Positions 34,701 to 46,045 are shown, numbered from the stretch's first letter. The stretch is DNA of 64,000 bases from Dromiciops gliroides (GCF_019393635.1 NC_057863.1:33857857-33921856); one strand, 5' to 3'. Notes: generated from the sequence alone by a model not told the origin. Numbers and translations are program-made.

Positions 34701-35044
34701 CTACACTAGACAAGTTGGAACCTGGACTTTGACACGAGAGGGCGCCCGAGAGTCACGGACTGCAGAGTCTGTGGTCCCTGTGTTTTCCTAACCTTCACAA
34801 AGGGGTTTGTGAAAACAGCTCAGGGTTCGGCGCGCCATCAGGTGACTGTAGTAGAAATTACAACCTGAGTAGCTGTTCTAGCCCTGGTCCCCAAGAGGCA
34901 CGGGTGCTTGGTCCACTCCTACCTATCTGACTGATTTCCCATCTCTAGCGCCAATGTATAACAAATAAACAAATGTATAACAAATAAAGTACCACTTCTG
35001 CCCTACAAATGTATTAAATACATTTGAATATGGGTTTTCCCAAT

Positions 35045-35330
35045 CAGAATATATTTTAGTCCAGGGGAAAGGAATTCACAGGGACGTTTTGCCTCCCATG
35101 TAGGAAGCTCTCCGATATTACACTCAGATATTCATGTGGATTAGTAATCTCATTGCTGTACATTTCCTCTTCATTGGCCCACATTGCCACCATTGATGCC
35201 TACACATCCTGGAGGGCCTCTTGTTCACGATCTCCCATGAGTTCATCATAGAGTGTCCACCCAATGTCCTAGAAGCATTCTTCCCTCCCTCTAGACATTC
35301 CAAGGACACTCATGAAGCACACAGGCTCTC
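35045..35330 (-). pseudogene. Coding-like fragment with two TAG codons, unidentified
   Basis: One minus-strand frame reads like ordinary protein (DIGWTLYDELMGDREQEALQ, then after a TAG, ASMVAMWANEEEMYSNEITN and on to NSFPLD before TAA at about 35046). It is interrupted only by two TAG codons, each one C-to-T change from CAG. I do not recognise the protein. It may be a retrocopy remnant or chance. Confidence 0.3.
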
Positions 35331-35574
35331 CATTGGTTATAACTTGCTCTTGCCCCATTGATCATCTTCTTAAGGCCATCCTTTATTTCTCTTTCATAAT
35401 TCCTTGATTATAATGTATTACAACCCATTCACTCCCACCATGCCTCTCACTTTTAACCTTCAGGTGATACTCAACTTAAATTATTTGATGATGATAATAT
35501 TCTGTGATTCTCAACCATATAACATCACCAGAAGAATATATATGTGTGTATACATATATACATATTTTAATTTG

Positions 35575-36030
35575 TTATTTTTTAATTACTGAAAACCTAT
35601 TTTTTCTCCCTCCCACCTCTCTTCCATAGTGGAAAAAGAAAAATGGAAAAATAAAGCTCATAAAATTCATAGTCAAGGGGGCAACTAGGTGGCACAGTGG
35701 ATAAAGCACCAGCCCTAGATTCAGGAGGACCAGAGTTCAAATCCGACCTCAGACACTTGACACTTACTTAGCTGTGTGACCCTGGGCAAGTCACTTAACC
35801 CTCATTGCCCCACAAAGAAAAAAAATTAATAGTCAAACAAAACAAATTCCTATGTCAGCCATGTCCAAAAGTAAACATCTCATTCTGCACCCTGAGTCAA
35901 TTACCAGTCTGTCAGGAAATAGCAGCTGACCTCATTCTCAGTCCTCTGAAATTCTGGTTGGTCAGTGCATTGATCAGAGTTCCTAAGTCTTTTACAATTG
36001 TTTGTCTTTAAGAATATTGGTATTAAAAAT
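35575..36030 (-). mobile_element. Older L1 3' UTR split by a SINE
   Basis: Diverged L1 3' sequence (CTCATTCTGCACCCTGAGTC, CAGAGTTCCTAAGTCTTTTA). A plus-strand SINE at 35679-35822 interrupts it. Confidence 0.7.
35679..35822 (+). mobile_element. tRNA-derived SINE (short form)
   Basis: Target duplication AAATTMATAGTCAA. Confidence 0.92.
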
Positions 36031-36124
36031 ATGGACCTTTGATTCAGGGAGAAGATTGGGATCCTTCAAAAAAAATTTGCAATTTCTCGGTCTACTTTCC
36101 TTGCTTGCTCAACTCTGAGTTTAT

Positions 36125-36275
36125 GTAAGTAGCATTTATTTAGTATTTTGAGGTTAGCGAAGCAGTTTACATTTTTTATCTCATCTGATTCTCACAACAA
36201 CCCTGTAAGGTAGGTGCTATCATTATCTCAATCTACAGATGAGGACTATGGGGAAGAGGTTAAGTTACAACCATA
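36125..36275 (-). repeat. CORE-SINE
   Basis: TCTCATCTGATTCTCACAAC and CTGTAAGGTAGGTGCTATCA. Confidence 0.75.
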
Positions 36276-36640
36276 CTGAATAAAAGCCTTTAACAGGCAA
36301 ACAAGAGATCTTGTTAGGCACACAGGTTTGTTTTGTTTTTGTCAAGAACTCAGCCCTTCTTCCTGGTATAGGTACAAGAGCCTAAAAATACCTCTTGATT
36401 TAAAAAAAAAAAGTCTTTTCATTTATTTTGACCTAACATCCTTCAGGATCTAATAGATTTTTTTAAAAGAAAAAACATCTCTGTCTCTGTGTCTGTGTCT
36501 TTTCCTCCCTCTCTTCAAATAGGATTCAGTATAAAAGAAGTACAATCCTTCAAGTACTCCCTCTGCTGGCATTCAAATTAATTTTTCTTTAGATGTCTAA
36601 ACTGGTCCATTTTTAGTGCTATAATATAGGAGAGGAGGGA

Positions 36641-36897
36641 GCAGCTAGGTGATGCAATAGATAGAATGCAGTGACTGAATTCAGGAAAACTCATCTTTCT
36701 GAGTTCAAATCTGACCTCAGACACTTACTAGCTGTGTGACCCTGAGCAAGTCACTTAACCCCGTTTGCCTCAGTTTCCTCAACTGTAAAATGAATTAAAG
36801 AAGAAAATGGCAAACCACAGTAGTATCTCTGCCAAGAAAACCCTAAATGGGGTTAGCAAGAGTCAGACACAGCTGAAATGACTGAACAACAACAATG
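36641..36897 (+). mobile_element. tRNA-derived SINE (long form)
   Basis: Full tail ending CTGAACAACAAC. Confidence 0.88.
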
Positions 36898-37017
36898 AAC
36901 AGAAGAGGATCATGAGGATCACAAAGATGTGAGTTCAAAGCCTACTTACGGCTCCTATAGGCTGACTATGGGACCTTGAGTGAATCACACAACAAGCCCC
37001 AAATTTCCCCACATTTG

Positions 37018-37211
37018 CTGTTCATCCTTTGTTTTAAGAAGACCAACAGCATCAGGAGGGTGATGTCTTGACTTGCAGGTGGGTTGGAGGCAGAGCTGTG
37101 TAAAGTCATCAGTCTCACTCTTTCCTCAGTGAAGACAAAGGTTCGGTAACTGGCAATGACTCCACATGCTGAGGGAAACTTTGACCTTTTTAAGCTAAGA
37201 TCCTTCCTAGG
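37018..37211 (+). repeat. Marsupial dispersed repeat holding the solo LTR
   Basis: AAGAAGACCAACAGCATCAG to TTTTTAAGCTAAGATCCTTC. It resumes after the LTR at about 37870 (TCTCAGTTTACCTGAGG) to 37960. Confidence 0.5.
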
Positions 37212-37864
37212 TGTGAGGAAATGGGGTAGTGGTCTCCTCCCAGTAGAATATAACCACCACCACTCAAATTACACTCTTCCAGACCTGTTTGAGGACAAAG
37301 GTCTCATTTCCCCTTCCCTCAGGCAGGCAGGCGGGTCCTGAGCTGATCTCAACTAGGTCCTCTCCTGGGAGTATTGAAGGAATGTCCCTGTGTCCCCTCC
37401 CCATTACCTAAGAATTTAAAGAATAATTATGGACTTTAGGGTTAAGAATACTTCATTCTGGGGCAGCTAGGTGGTGCAGTGGATAAAGCACTGGCCCTGG
37501 ATTCAGGAGGACCTGAGTTCAAATCCGGCCTCAGACACTTGAAACTTACTAGCTGTGTGACCCTGGGCAAGTCACTTAACCCCCATTGCCCCACAAACAA
37601 AACAAAACAAAAACTTCATTCTGGTGAGCTAGCTTTCACCCATAGATTGTAACCCTTAAGTAATCGGCCAGTGATGAACAAGAGGATCCATTTTGTGTTA
37701 AGGACTAGGGATTAAAATGGGGCCTGTTAGCCCCCTATACTCTGCACTTGCTGGCTGTAGCACTTATTGGAAAGTGTCCATTCTAATGAGAATGAAAACA
37801 AATGAACCTTTGACACATGGAGGCTGAGTTCCAGAGAATGATTGAGCAGGGGTTGTTTTCCTCA
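37212..37864 (+). mobile_element. Solo LTR, same family as the 30.8 kb ERV, with perfect 5-bp target duplication
   Basis: It begins TGTGAGGAAATGGGG and ends GTTTTCCTCA. CTAGG flanks both sides (37207-37211 and 37865-37869). Its blocks match the minus-strand LTR at 30779-31223: the TGTGAG head, GACCTGTTTG plus GGACAAAGGTCTCA, AGATTGTAACCCTTAAGTAA, and the R/U5 end. A plus-strand SINE (37460-37611) is nested inside. No internal viral sequence adjoins it. Confidence 0.85.
37460..37611 (+). mobile_element. tRNA-derived SINE inside the solo LTR
   Basis: Target duplication ACTTCATTCTGG. Confidence 0.93.
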
Positions 37865-38039
37865 CTAGGTCTCAGTTTACCTGAGGCGGTGCCCTTTCCT
37901 TTGTTAAAAGCTAAGGAAGAATTGAGGCCAAAGATGACCTACTTTGCCTTCACAAAAGAATCAATGTGGGAGGGGAAGATCCTCAGAATTTCTGGCCAGA
38001 ACAGAAGCAATTGCTATTTACACACTCATGAGTAAGTGA

Positions 38040-39324
38040 AGCTTGGGCTGGGACCTATTATTGGCCATCAGTGAGATCCAGAATGATTTGGGTTTAAAGA
38101 TTTGGGTTTGAATCGTAATGGGCTTTATCAAAGACAGGTTTACCAGAGGTATATTTCAAGAAATCATAAATGAAAACTACATGAGACAAAAGTTAATTGT
38201 CCCAGCTTTTTAAAAAAATAATTAAATAAGGAAAAAAATCTAGGCCCCAATGCCCAAGATCCCTAGTGAAGTATAAGTGATCAAAATTTATATTCCTTTG
38301 GACAGAGCACCCATACATAAGAATAACACTGCCATTTAAACAGAAGGGAGAGCGAAGGAAGAGGCCCCTCACCTATAAAATGGGACTAATACTATCTCCC
38401 TTCCAAGGTCCTAGCATGAAATGAGGTAACCTATGGAAGGTGCTATACAAATGCTATTGTTGTGTTCCAGGTGGATTCAAACATCAGTGCTTCAGTCAGT
38501 TTTAAGATGACAGAGTAAAAACTTATAGGATGTGGTGCCAAGTTATGGCATTTTGTAAGACTTCCATGTATTCAATATCCTTACTGTCAGTGGTCAGGTA
38601 AGCCTGAACCCTTAAGAATCAGCCCTGGAATCATAGACCTTGCTTCACATCCAGCTTCTTTGCAAACCTGAGCAAATTTCTTGATTTCTCCAAGTGCCGG
38701 GGGAGTCACAAAGACTTTTAACTTCAGGCCTCCAGGCCCATCGCTGCATTTCTAGAGGCCTTGACATTCCTGCAGACCATCATGGGTACACTAGACATTC
38801 TCACCCTAAAGGTCTATGAGAGTTGTCTAATGGGAAACCTTGCTATTTTCAGCAGAACAATGAGATGGAGTGCTTACCTTTCTGTAATCAATTTTCTGTC
38901 ATTTTTATACTTTTCTCCAAATATTCCCCCCACCAAAAAACTCAGTCACTGTGCCTCTTATACTAATCTTTCAATTTTGCATATCCTTTATTATTCATCT
39001 TCTAATTTGCATCACCTTCATTTTTTTTTTTTTGCCTTTTCAGCAGACTATAAAAATATTCATTCTTCTGAAACTGAGTGAAAACTTTGGTTCCGTTCTT
39101 GAATCTCTGGGCTGTGGCATCCATTAGTGGCTCTTCCCTTATGACTTTAAGTAATAAAGAATGCTTTGGTCAAATAAGAAAGATGCCGGGTTCTGAATTC
39201 AATGCTAAGTTACTAAGAAACTGCTGTTATACCAGGGGAGAGAGTTTTGCATACCCTCCAGGAGAACAATAACAAAGTCATGCCTCACTATACTGTGGAG
39301 GTAACCTTGGGTTCTTGATGGCTA
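38040..39324. other. Intergenic, little recognised
   Basis: Apart from a MIR piece near 38.4 kb, only AT-rich sequence. AATAAAGAATGCTTTGGTCA at about 39153 could be an old LTR end. Confidence 0.4.
38350..38470 (+). repeat. MIR 3' part
   Basis: CCTATAAAATGGGACTAATA then AATGCTATTGTTGTG. Confidence 0.65.
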
Positions 39325-39430
39325 TAATAATAAGAAGAATAAAGCAATAATAATATCTGACATTTATATAGCACTTTAAAAGTTTGCAAAGAACTTTACA
39401 CATGTTTTCTCAGAAATGAAACTGCTGTGG
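39325..39430 (-). repeat. CORE-SINE fragment
   Basis: GACATTTATATAGCACTTTA and GTTTGCAAAGAACTTTACAC. It ends about 280 bp beyond the proposed NCEH1 3' end. Confidence 0.7.
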
Positions 39431-39710
39431 CAGGAGACATACCCAAACATATTTTAAAGGAAGCTGAACTTCCCTAGTGGCCCAAGACATTTGGATATGG
39501 CTTTGGTTTCAGTAGTCTCTGTGAGGGAGACTGTACAAAGAAAAGGGAAGAAGTCATGAGGTGTCTTGAGTAACCTTAAGTACCATGAGTTGCCAAAAAG
39601 TACAGCCATTTTGTTTTCAAATATTGTGCAAGCCTAACAGATGCTTCAGGGTTAACTGAATTTTCATTTTATAAACCACACACTACTCATTTTACTTTGT
39701 AATTTTTTTC

Positions 39711-39716
39711 TTTATT
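39711..39716 (-). promoter_or_regulatory. Candidate distal poly(A) signal AATAAA for NCEH1
   Basis: AATAAA on the minus strand near the lower edge of the SINE-free block. A T-rich stretch follows in the direction of transcription. Position and context fit a 3' end, but transcript data are absent. Confidence 0.4.
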
Positions 39717-40169
39717 CCCTTTTCTAGAGTGGGAACTAAAAAATCCAACAAAAAATGGCAAAGGTCATGCAGAGCCCTCAAGCAAAGTACATTGAGCTGC
39801 TCTTTAATTCTTCATGAATAAAAGTTAAAACATGAAAGCGAATTTACCATTAACTTTTTTCTTTTTTAGTATTTGACTTCCTGAAGGCTTTTTCTTCACT
39901 TCACATACACAACACTGATATCAGGAAAGAACAAATCACTTTTAAAAAATAAAACACTTATTATAAAACAGGAAAAAAAAAACAAGTAGAGTCCCTGGCA
40001 TTGAAGAAATGTGCAAAACCTTAACAATCTAAATAAAACCTCTTTAAAAAGAAAATAATAGTGTCTAAAATGACCACTGGAGAACCCTCCCCCCGTAAAA
40101 ATTCCTCCAAACTTTCAAGTTGTCCTTACAGCTTTTAGTGTGTCCATAATCACTAAATGTCATCATCCC

Positions 40170-40300
40170 AAGAAATTGTGCGACTTCAGGCAAGTCACTT
40201 AAAAAACAAATCTCAGTGCTTCAGTTTTCTCATTTGTGAAATAGACCAGATGCCCTTGATAGTTGCTTCAGTTCTAATTCTACAAGTCTACGAATTTCAT
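40170..40300 (+). repeat. Weak MIR trace in the presumed 3' UTR
   Basis: GACTTCAGGCAAGTCACTTA and CAGTTTTCTCATTTGTGAAA. Confidence 0.5.
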
Positions 40301-40869
40301 TCTAGCAAGAGAATATTAGGATAAACCCAGCTTTTCCAGCATAGTTCAAGTCCCTGGTACTGTAGAAGTCAGAAGACTGGCAATGCATACATTTTTAATC
40401 ATCTCTTTTTTTGTGAAATAACAGAATTTCTGTGGGAAGGCCTGTCAGAATATGATCACTCAATTCCCCAGGGGAGTCTTCTTCACATTTCTAAATGATG
40501 GGATTTTCAGATGCTCTTGAGAAACACGTTATCTTGAAGATATTTCTTAGCAGCAAAAAACATTGAAAATGGGTACAACCCATAGCATGACTTTACCTTT
40601 CGTCTTTGAATCAGTTTAAAAACAAAACCAAACCAAACCGTTTTTTATAAGGGGTGGCTTATTATACAAGGCCAAAGTTAAACTCTCAAGTTTCTACAAA
40701 GCAAATCTTTGGTGGAACAATGACAACGGCCTGTATTTATGTCCAGTAATGCCCTGGAAGACGATGCCCTCCCCTGGTGGGAAGGAAACATGAAGGGATG
40801 GGCAAAGATCAATTAGTCGGGTCCTTTTATAGATGTATATCTAGAAAAGATACATATCTGTCTATGTCT

Positions 40870-40879
40870 TTTATTTATT
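40870..40879 (-). promoter_or_regulatory. Candidate proximal poly(A) signals (overlapping AATAAATAAA)
   Basis: Two overlapping AATAAA hexamers on the minus strand 1.8 kb past the NCEH1 stop. They could define a shorter 3' UTR isoform. Confidence 0.35.
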
Positions 40880-41648
40880 ATTGTCGTTACTTCTGTTTCC
40901 AACATGAAATGCTTGTGTGGCCTCTGGCTCATCGAGTACAATTTTAAAAAAAGGAGGATAATGACTCTATTTTTAACCCTGAGCTTTTTCTGTCCCATAC
41001 CCGCTCTGTGACGCCCTGACCTGTGGTAGGGAGCAGACTATCACAAATGAAGAAAGGGAAGGCTACCTATTCCTTACCACTAGGGAAATACCGTTTCTAC
41101 TCCTCAGATGTATATATAGGCAGTGCCTTTTTGCTCCCCCAGGTAGGTGCCTAGGGGGCTATGGGTGTGGCCCACAGGTACAGAGGTGGATGCCTGCCAC
41201 AGTAGCCTGGGAGATAGCTCCTCTTTGAGATGGTCCATCACGGACTAAGGAAACTTCTAGAATGTTCTCCCTTGTGCTCAGGGGCCTTCCCTGGGACAGA
41301 GGAAAATGCTACAGGGGGAAGAGACAAAGGAGAGAGATTGTTTTCTCTGTGCCCTGAAGATTCTGTCCTATTCTCTCATGCACCAAGGTGGAGATAAGCC
41401 CAGATCACAAAGTGACAAACACTTGAAGCATGTGCAATGAGTAGATGCAGAAACTTTGGTCTGTATATATTTAAATTTGCATGTATGCATTCATCAAAAA
41501 CGCCGTGACAATTTCTCATGGGACTTGGATCTGTTCTGGTCAATTTCCTGACACATCCCGTGTATCAACGGCCCATGTCCGTGGCCCAGAAGAGGGTGTG
41601 AAAAGATGACAGATTCAAAAGACAGTGTATCATCACCTTGAAGAATGG

Positions 41649-41668
41649 CAAACACACACACACACACA
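41649..41668. repeat. (CA)n in the presumed NCEH1 3' UTR
   Basis: Ten CA units followed by an A run. In the transcript this reads T-run then GT repeat. Confidence 0.9.
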
Positions 41669-42702
41669 AAAAAAAAAAATTGACCAAGTGTCCTACGTAT
41701 CAGGCTGTTTCCAGTGAAAAAAATCTTAGTCGCATCATAAACGGATGAGTCGAGAAATTTCAAAACTAAATTACAAGTGCTCTCAGGGACTTTGCCAAAA
41801 ACTTTAGCCTAGTAGTAAGTGTGCCCTCTTACCTGCTCACACATTTCACATGTAGATGTCTTCCTGAAGGTCACTTATACTTACATATTAAAAATAATCT
41901 TTCAGTGGATGGGCCTTTTTCTTTTATTATCCATAGAAAGTTCATTCTCAAATGAAATACATTTACCCCCAGGTCCCTCTCCACACCTCCCCCACCCCAC
42001 AGAGATTGCATGTACTCTAATGCCACATGAAAACAAAAACTCTTAACTATGTACAAAATCCAGTGTAAATCATACTAATGCATTAGCAATTTTTTTTTCT
42101 CTCTAATAGCTGTGGATAAAAGTGAACTTTAAAGAAAAAGTATAATCCCAAAGGATTAGTGGATTATCATCCTTTACAAAAGATGCTTGGGAGGAATGAA
42201 GCCTGCGTCCCTACCACAAAGACCATCTGTGCAAAAAAGAGGAACAAAGGCATTCAATGAGTAGGGATGAGATGGAAGGGTGTGTTTTAGACCTTTAAGT
42301 AATCAACTGATTTATAAATAAGTTATTTGAAAAAGGGAACAAGATTTACATAAAATTAATTAGAGGGGACTGTAAAATTTTCCTCCATAAAAGGTCTCCT
42401 GGTATAAAAAGCCACTTCTGGGGGAAGATTTTGCTTTCCCAGAGTCCTTTGGTAGCTTGGGACCTTGGCAGCCACCTCCTGGACCAGAAGGCTGCTTAGT
42501 CCAATTTGGGAAGTAGATTCAAATCTTCTCTACAGATAGAGATTAGTCAAGCTCATCAAAATTCATTGCTTGGCCTCTCCCAAGTACGGAGCACCGTGGC
42601 CTGGTGGTCACCTGGGGGAAGTCAGGAAGCGCTCAGAGATCCCTAGTGATGGCAGGTGGTCAGGAGGGGCTCACACGCCCTCTCTCCGGGACGCATCTCT
42701 TT

Positions 42703-43320
42703 TCATAGGTTTTGCTTCAGCCACTTGATGTAGCTGTCCCTAGTCCGAACTCCCACCGAGAAATTGGTGGGCCAGGAAGTGAAAATCATACAACCGTGGA
42801 AGGCGTCCTCAAAGTGGTCATGGGTCACGTCAACACCGGCGCTCTCCAAGCGCTTGACATACATGATGCCGTCGTCCCTTAGGACATCATGTTGGCAGGT
42901 CAAGACGTAGGTCTTTGGTAGGTTCTGAAGCACCTCCTGGTCGGCGATCAGAGGGGCTGAACGGGCATCCAGGAGCTGGGGCAGCTCTTGGACGATCCGG
43001 CCACTGCCCACTGTCTGCAGGACGGGTTTGTAATCCTTGGTGATGGACTTGGGCAAAAGGGAAAGCCAATCAAGGCGAGCCCTGAGAGGGGCGGCTCCTT
43101 CCACATCCAAGGATGTGTGGTTGTTGACCACCATGGCAGGGACGAAATCCTGGTTCCCTTTTAAGTAGTCGATCCAGTATCTGACCATGACGTGCCGGGG
43201 CAGGATCGGGGAGTTCACATTCTGCTGGTAGGATGGGGTGTTGAAGTCGAGAGCTTGGAGAACGGGGTAGATCAAAGCCTGGAGCTTGATCTTATTCCTG
43301 AAGGTGTCGTCTTTGCTAAA
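42703..43320 (-). CDS. NCEH1: NCEH1 last coding exon (catalytic Asp and His, stop codon)
   Basis: NCEH1 is a serine hydrolase of the AADAC / hormone-sensitive-lipase family. It is an ER membrane enzyme that hydrolyses cholesterol esters and ether lipids such as 2-acetyl monoalkylglycerol. This exon begins after a pyrimidine-rich acceptor ending CACAG (43325-43321) in phase 0 and runs 205 codons to TGA at 42703-42705. The charge-relay Asp lies in [10 protein letters not shown] (348 in human numbering) and the catalytic His in FEDAFHG (378). The C-terminus [10 protein letters not shown] matches the NCEH1 ending I recall. N-glycosylation sequons are seen at NHT (270) and NFS (389), but the position of the human third site (287) is Asp-Trp-Leu. 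The stretch [13 protein letters not shown] favours NCEH1 over AADAC or AADACL2. No frameshift or internal stop is present, so the gene looks functional. Confidence 0.96.
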   Translation of the reverse strand, partial: FSKDDTFRNKIKLQALIYPVLQALDFNTPSYQQNVNSPILPRHVMVRYWIDYLKGNQDFVPAMVVNNHTSLDVEGAAPLRARLDWLSLLPKSITKDYKPVLQTVGSGRIVQELPQLLDARSAPLIADQEVLQNLPKTYVLTCQHDVLRDDGIMYVKRLESAGVDVTHDHFEDAFHGCMIFTSWPTNFSVGVRTRDSYIKWLKQNL

Positions 43321-43636
43321 CTGTGGGGGGAAAAAAGGAAGAACAGGGTGGTCTTTTGTTTGACATCATTCACATCGACCACACCCTGATAACTTAAAAC
43401 ATTCTAAAACTGAGTTAAGTCAATTAACAGCAATTAGAGACTGGTATTTCTCAGGTGAGGAAAGTCCCTCCACCAAAGCACGTCAATAACTTCTCTGTAA
43501 CTTAAGAGTTTAGCGATCTGACTAGGTCACTGAGATGAAAAAGACTTGCCCAGGGTCACAGAGCTAGCATGAGGCAGCTAGGCAGTGTAATGGATGGAGT
43601 CAGAAAGAACTGAGTTCAAATTCTGCCTTGGGTTCT

Positions 43637-43807
43637 TTTTTTTTTTTTTTGGTAGGGCAATGGGGGTTAAGTGACTTGCTCAGGGTCACACAGCTAGTAA
43701 GTGTCAAGTGTCTGAGGCCGGATTTGAACTCAGGTCCTCCTGAATCCAGGGCAGGTGCTTTATCTACTGCACCACCTAGCTGCCCCCCTGTGCCACCTAG
43801 CTGCCCC
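43637..43807 (-). mobile_element. tRNA-derived SINE plus duplicated head
   Basis: A full copy to about 43787, then a second GTGCCACCTAGCTGCCCC, as if the head was duplicated or a second truncated copy abuts. Within NCEH1 intron 4. Confidence 0.88.
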
Positions 43808-44084
43808 GAACTCTGTCCTAGTATTGCAGGGAGAGGGGGGCAGGGGGACAACCAGAGAAGGGGGAGGAAGGAGGTCTGGCCCAAGGCTACTTCCTCCCAC
43901 CTTTCCTAGCAGAGGTGGGGGACTATGGGTAGAGAAAACTGCAGAGACTGATAGACTTGGCTGATTAATTGGCTGGTTTTGCTGAACGGCCTTTCCCCCT
44001 CTTCCTTTTCCATACTGGCCCTCAGGAAGCATGAGAAAAGGAAGAGGCAGGGAAGGCAGCACAGGAGAAATCTGTTCAGTCCAG

Positions 44085-44250
44085 TTCAATGACCTTGGAG
44101 TCAGAGGACCCTAGTTCCAATCATGCTTCTTCAAATGCTACCAAAGCATCCTAGGGCAAGACATTTAAATTTTCCTCAACTGTAAAATGAAGTGGGCGGG
44201 ACAGATGGTAACTGGGGTCCCTTCCAGCTCTGGGGCTATGATTGTCTTTT
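44085..44250 (+). repeat. MIR-like SINE
   Basis: GACCTTGGAGTCAGAGGACC to CCCTTCCAGCTCTGGGGCTA. Confidence 0.7.
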
Positions 44251-44635
44251 TTAGATTTTCTATTAAAAGGCTTACCAGTGGTGAGTAAATTGGCTCATAC
44301 TGGCTCATGAGAGCTGATTGTTAAATTTCCAGTGTGAGCGTTTACACCCCAGAAATTGGCAAATCAGGGTCTGATTTATTGTTTTGTTATTGTCTAGACT
44401 TCAGATGGTAATGTAGAAAATATTACTAATGCAGATTAAACTTAAAAACATGATAGGCATATATTTTCTCCCAGAGAGCCAGTTGTTACAGCACATCCCT
44501 GCTTACGGGGTAGGGAAAGGAATAGATAGAAATGGAGATGGTGTGAAAACAAGATAGCAATAAGAATATATATTTTTAAAAGGTAGAAAAGATAAATGTT
44601 TTAGCCTGAACTGGACACTATTTTCATTCATTAAG

Positions 44636-44784
44636 CTTTTTTTTTTTTGGTGAGGCAATTGGGGTTAAGTGACTTTCCCAGGGTCACACAGCTAGTAAGT
44701 GTCAAGTGTCTGAGGCTGGATTTGAATTCAGGTCCTCCTGAATTCAGGGCCAGTGCTCTATCCACCATGCCACCTAGCTACCCC
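44636..44784 (-). mobile_element. tRNA-derived SINE (short form)
   Basis: Target duplication TTCATTAAGCTT. Confidence 0.92.
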
Positions 44785-44864
44785 TTCATTAAGCTTTAAT
44801 GACATACATATTTTACATCACTAAAAGCAATTTGCCTCAACAAAGGAGGTGGGAAGGGAAGGGA

Positions 44865-45090
44865 ATAAGCACTTATATATCAGGTACTATGCTAAGCACT
44901 TTACCAATTTTATCTCATTTTATCCTCACAACAACCCTATGAGGTAGGTATTCTAACTGTGTAGGAAAGTGAGGCAGACAGAGGTTAAGTGACTTGCCCA
45001 GGGTCACACACTGTGTCTAAGATCAGATTTGAACTCAGGTCTTCCTGACTCCCGGCCCAGGACTCTATCCACTGTGCCAACTAGCTAGAA
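44865..45090 (-). repeat. CORE-SINE
   Basis: Near complete, from GCACTTATATATCAGGTACT to CACTGTGCCAACTAGC. Confidence 0.8.
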
Positions 45091-45289
45091 GGAAAACACT
45101 ATGTATGAACAAGGCAGAAAAGAAGGGGGAAAACTGGTCCATCTAGATTGGGCTGGGCATAGCTTTGATTTCTGAGAATTATAATTATAATCAGGTACAC
45201 TACTTAGCTTCATTGGGAAAATGACATATTAAGATAAACCCTCGAATCTCTCTTCCTGTGTGTTTCACATGAATAAGCATGTGAGAGAC

Positions 45290-45480
45290 AGCCAGAGTCA
45301 GGAAGCCCTGGGCTGGAATCCCATCTCCATTGCTTAATAGTTGGGTGACCATGGCTTAAGTCTCTTGACCTTCCTGTGAATCAGTTTCTTCATCCATAAA
45401 ATACTCTAATGGACTCAACACCTACAACTCATAATTATTTGGAGGCTCAGTTAAGTACTGTGCAAACCTGAATGCATTCT
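45290..45480 (+). repeat. MIR-like SINE
   Basis: GAGTCAGGAAGCCCTGGGCT to ATCAGTTTCTTCATCCATAA. Confidence 0.65.
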
Positions 45481-45489
45481 ATGTGTCTA

Positions 45490-45960
45490 TGACTATTATT
45501 CTTGCTAGCACGTATGCATCACTTTAAGGTTTGCAAAACACTTGATAAACATTATCTCATTTTATCCTTACAACTCTGTGAGTGAGGTTAAGTACTTTTT
45601 TGCCATTGCTCCGTCATTTCAAACACGTTCAACTCTTTATTTGAGGTTTTCTTGGCAAAGATACTGGAGTGGTTTGCCATTTCCTTCTCCAGCTTATTTT
45701 ACAGGTGAGGAAACTGGGGCAAGCAAGGTAAATGACTTGCTTAGGATCACACAAGCAGGCATCTGAGGCCTGATTTGAACTCAGGAAAAGAAGTCTTCTT
45801 GACCCAGTCATAGCACCCTATCCACTGCCTCACCTAGCGGTCCAAAGATGAGGAAACCAAAGCAGACACTAGAGGTTAATACAGTCTGGGGTGGGATTTG
45901 AACTCAGCTCTTCCTGGTTCTAGGTTCAGGGATCTATCCACTGCACTACATAGCTGTCTC
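45490..45960 (-). repeat. CORE-SINE split by a long-form SINE
   Basis: CATTATCTCATTTTATCC before the insert and GATGAGGAAACCAAAGCAG after it. Confidence 0.7.
45600..45840 (-). mobile_element. tRNA-derived SINE (long form)
   Basis: Inserted in a CORE-SINE (45490-45960). Confidence 0.85.
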
Positions 45961-46012
45961 TATGACACTATGACACACTGCTCATTCAAAATGGCCTTTT
46001 AAAAAAAAAGAA

Positions 46013-46045
46013 TTAACCTCATTGCCCTGCAAAAAAAGAAAGAAA
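46013..46045 (+). mobile_element. SINE tail scrap
   Basis: Only TTAACCTCATTGCCCTGCAA plus an A-rich tail remains. Confidence 0.6.

Larger units (their letters stand above)
39700..42702 (-). other. NCEH1: Probable NCEH1 3' UTR
   Basis: Three kilobases downstream of the NCEH1 stop contain no young SINE or L1, unlike almost everywhere else in the window. Only a weak MIR trace (about 40170-40300) and a short CA run (41649-41668) are seen. AATAAA on the minus strand occurs at 40870-40879 (two overlapping copies) and at 39711-39716, giving candidate short and long ends. NCEH1 is known to have a long 3' UTR. The end points are inferred. Confidence 0.5.

Noticed and set aside
1-39000. TNFSF10 exons, expected downstream of NCEH1 from mammalian gene order
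   Set aside because: No matching exon was seen in any frame. The gene probably lies beyond the left edge.
42887-43389. Open frames antisense to or out of frame with the last NCEH1 exon
   Set aside because: Shadows of the GC-richer NCEH1 coding sequence.
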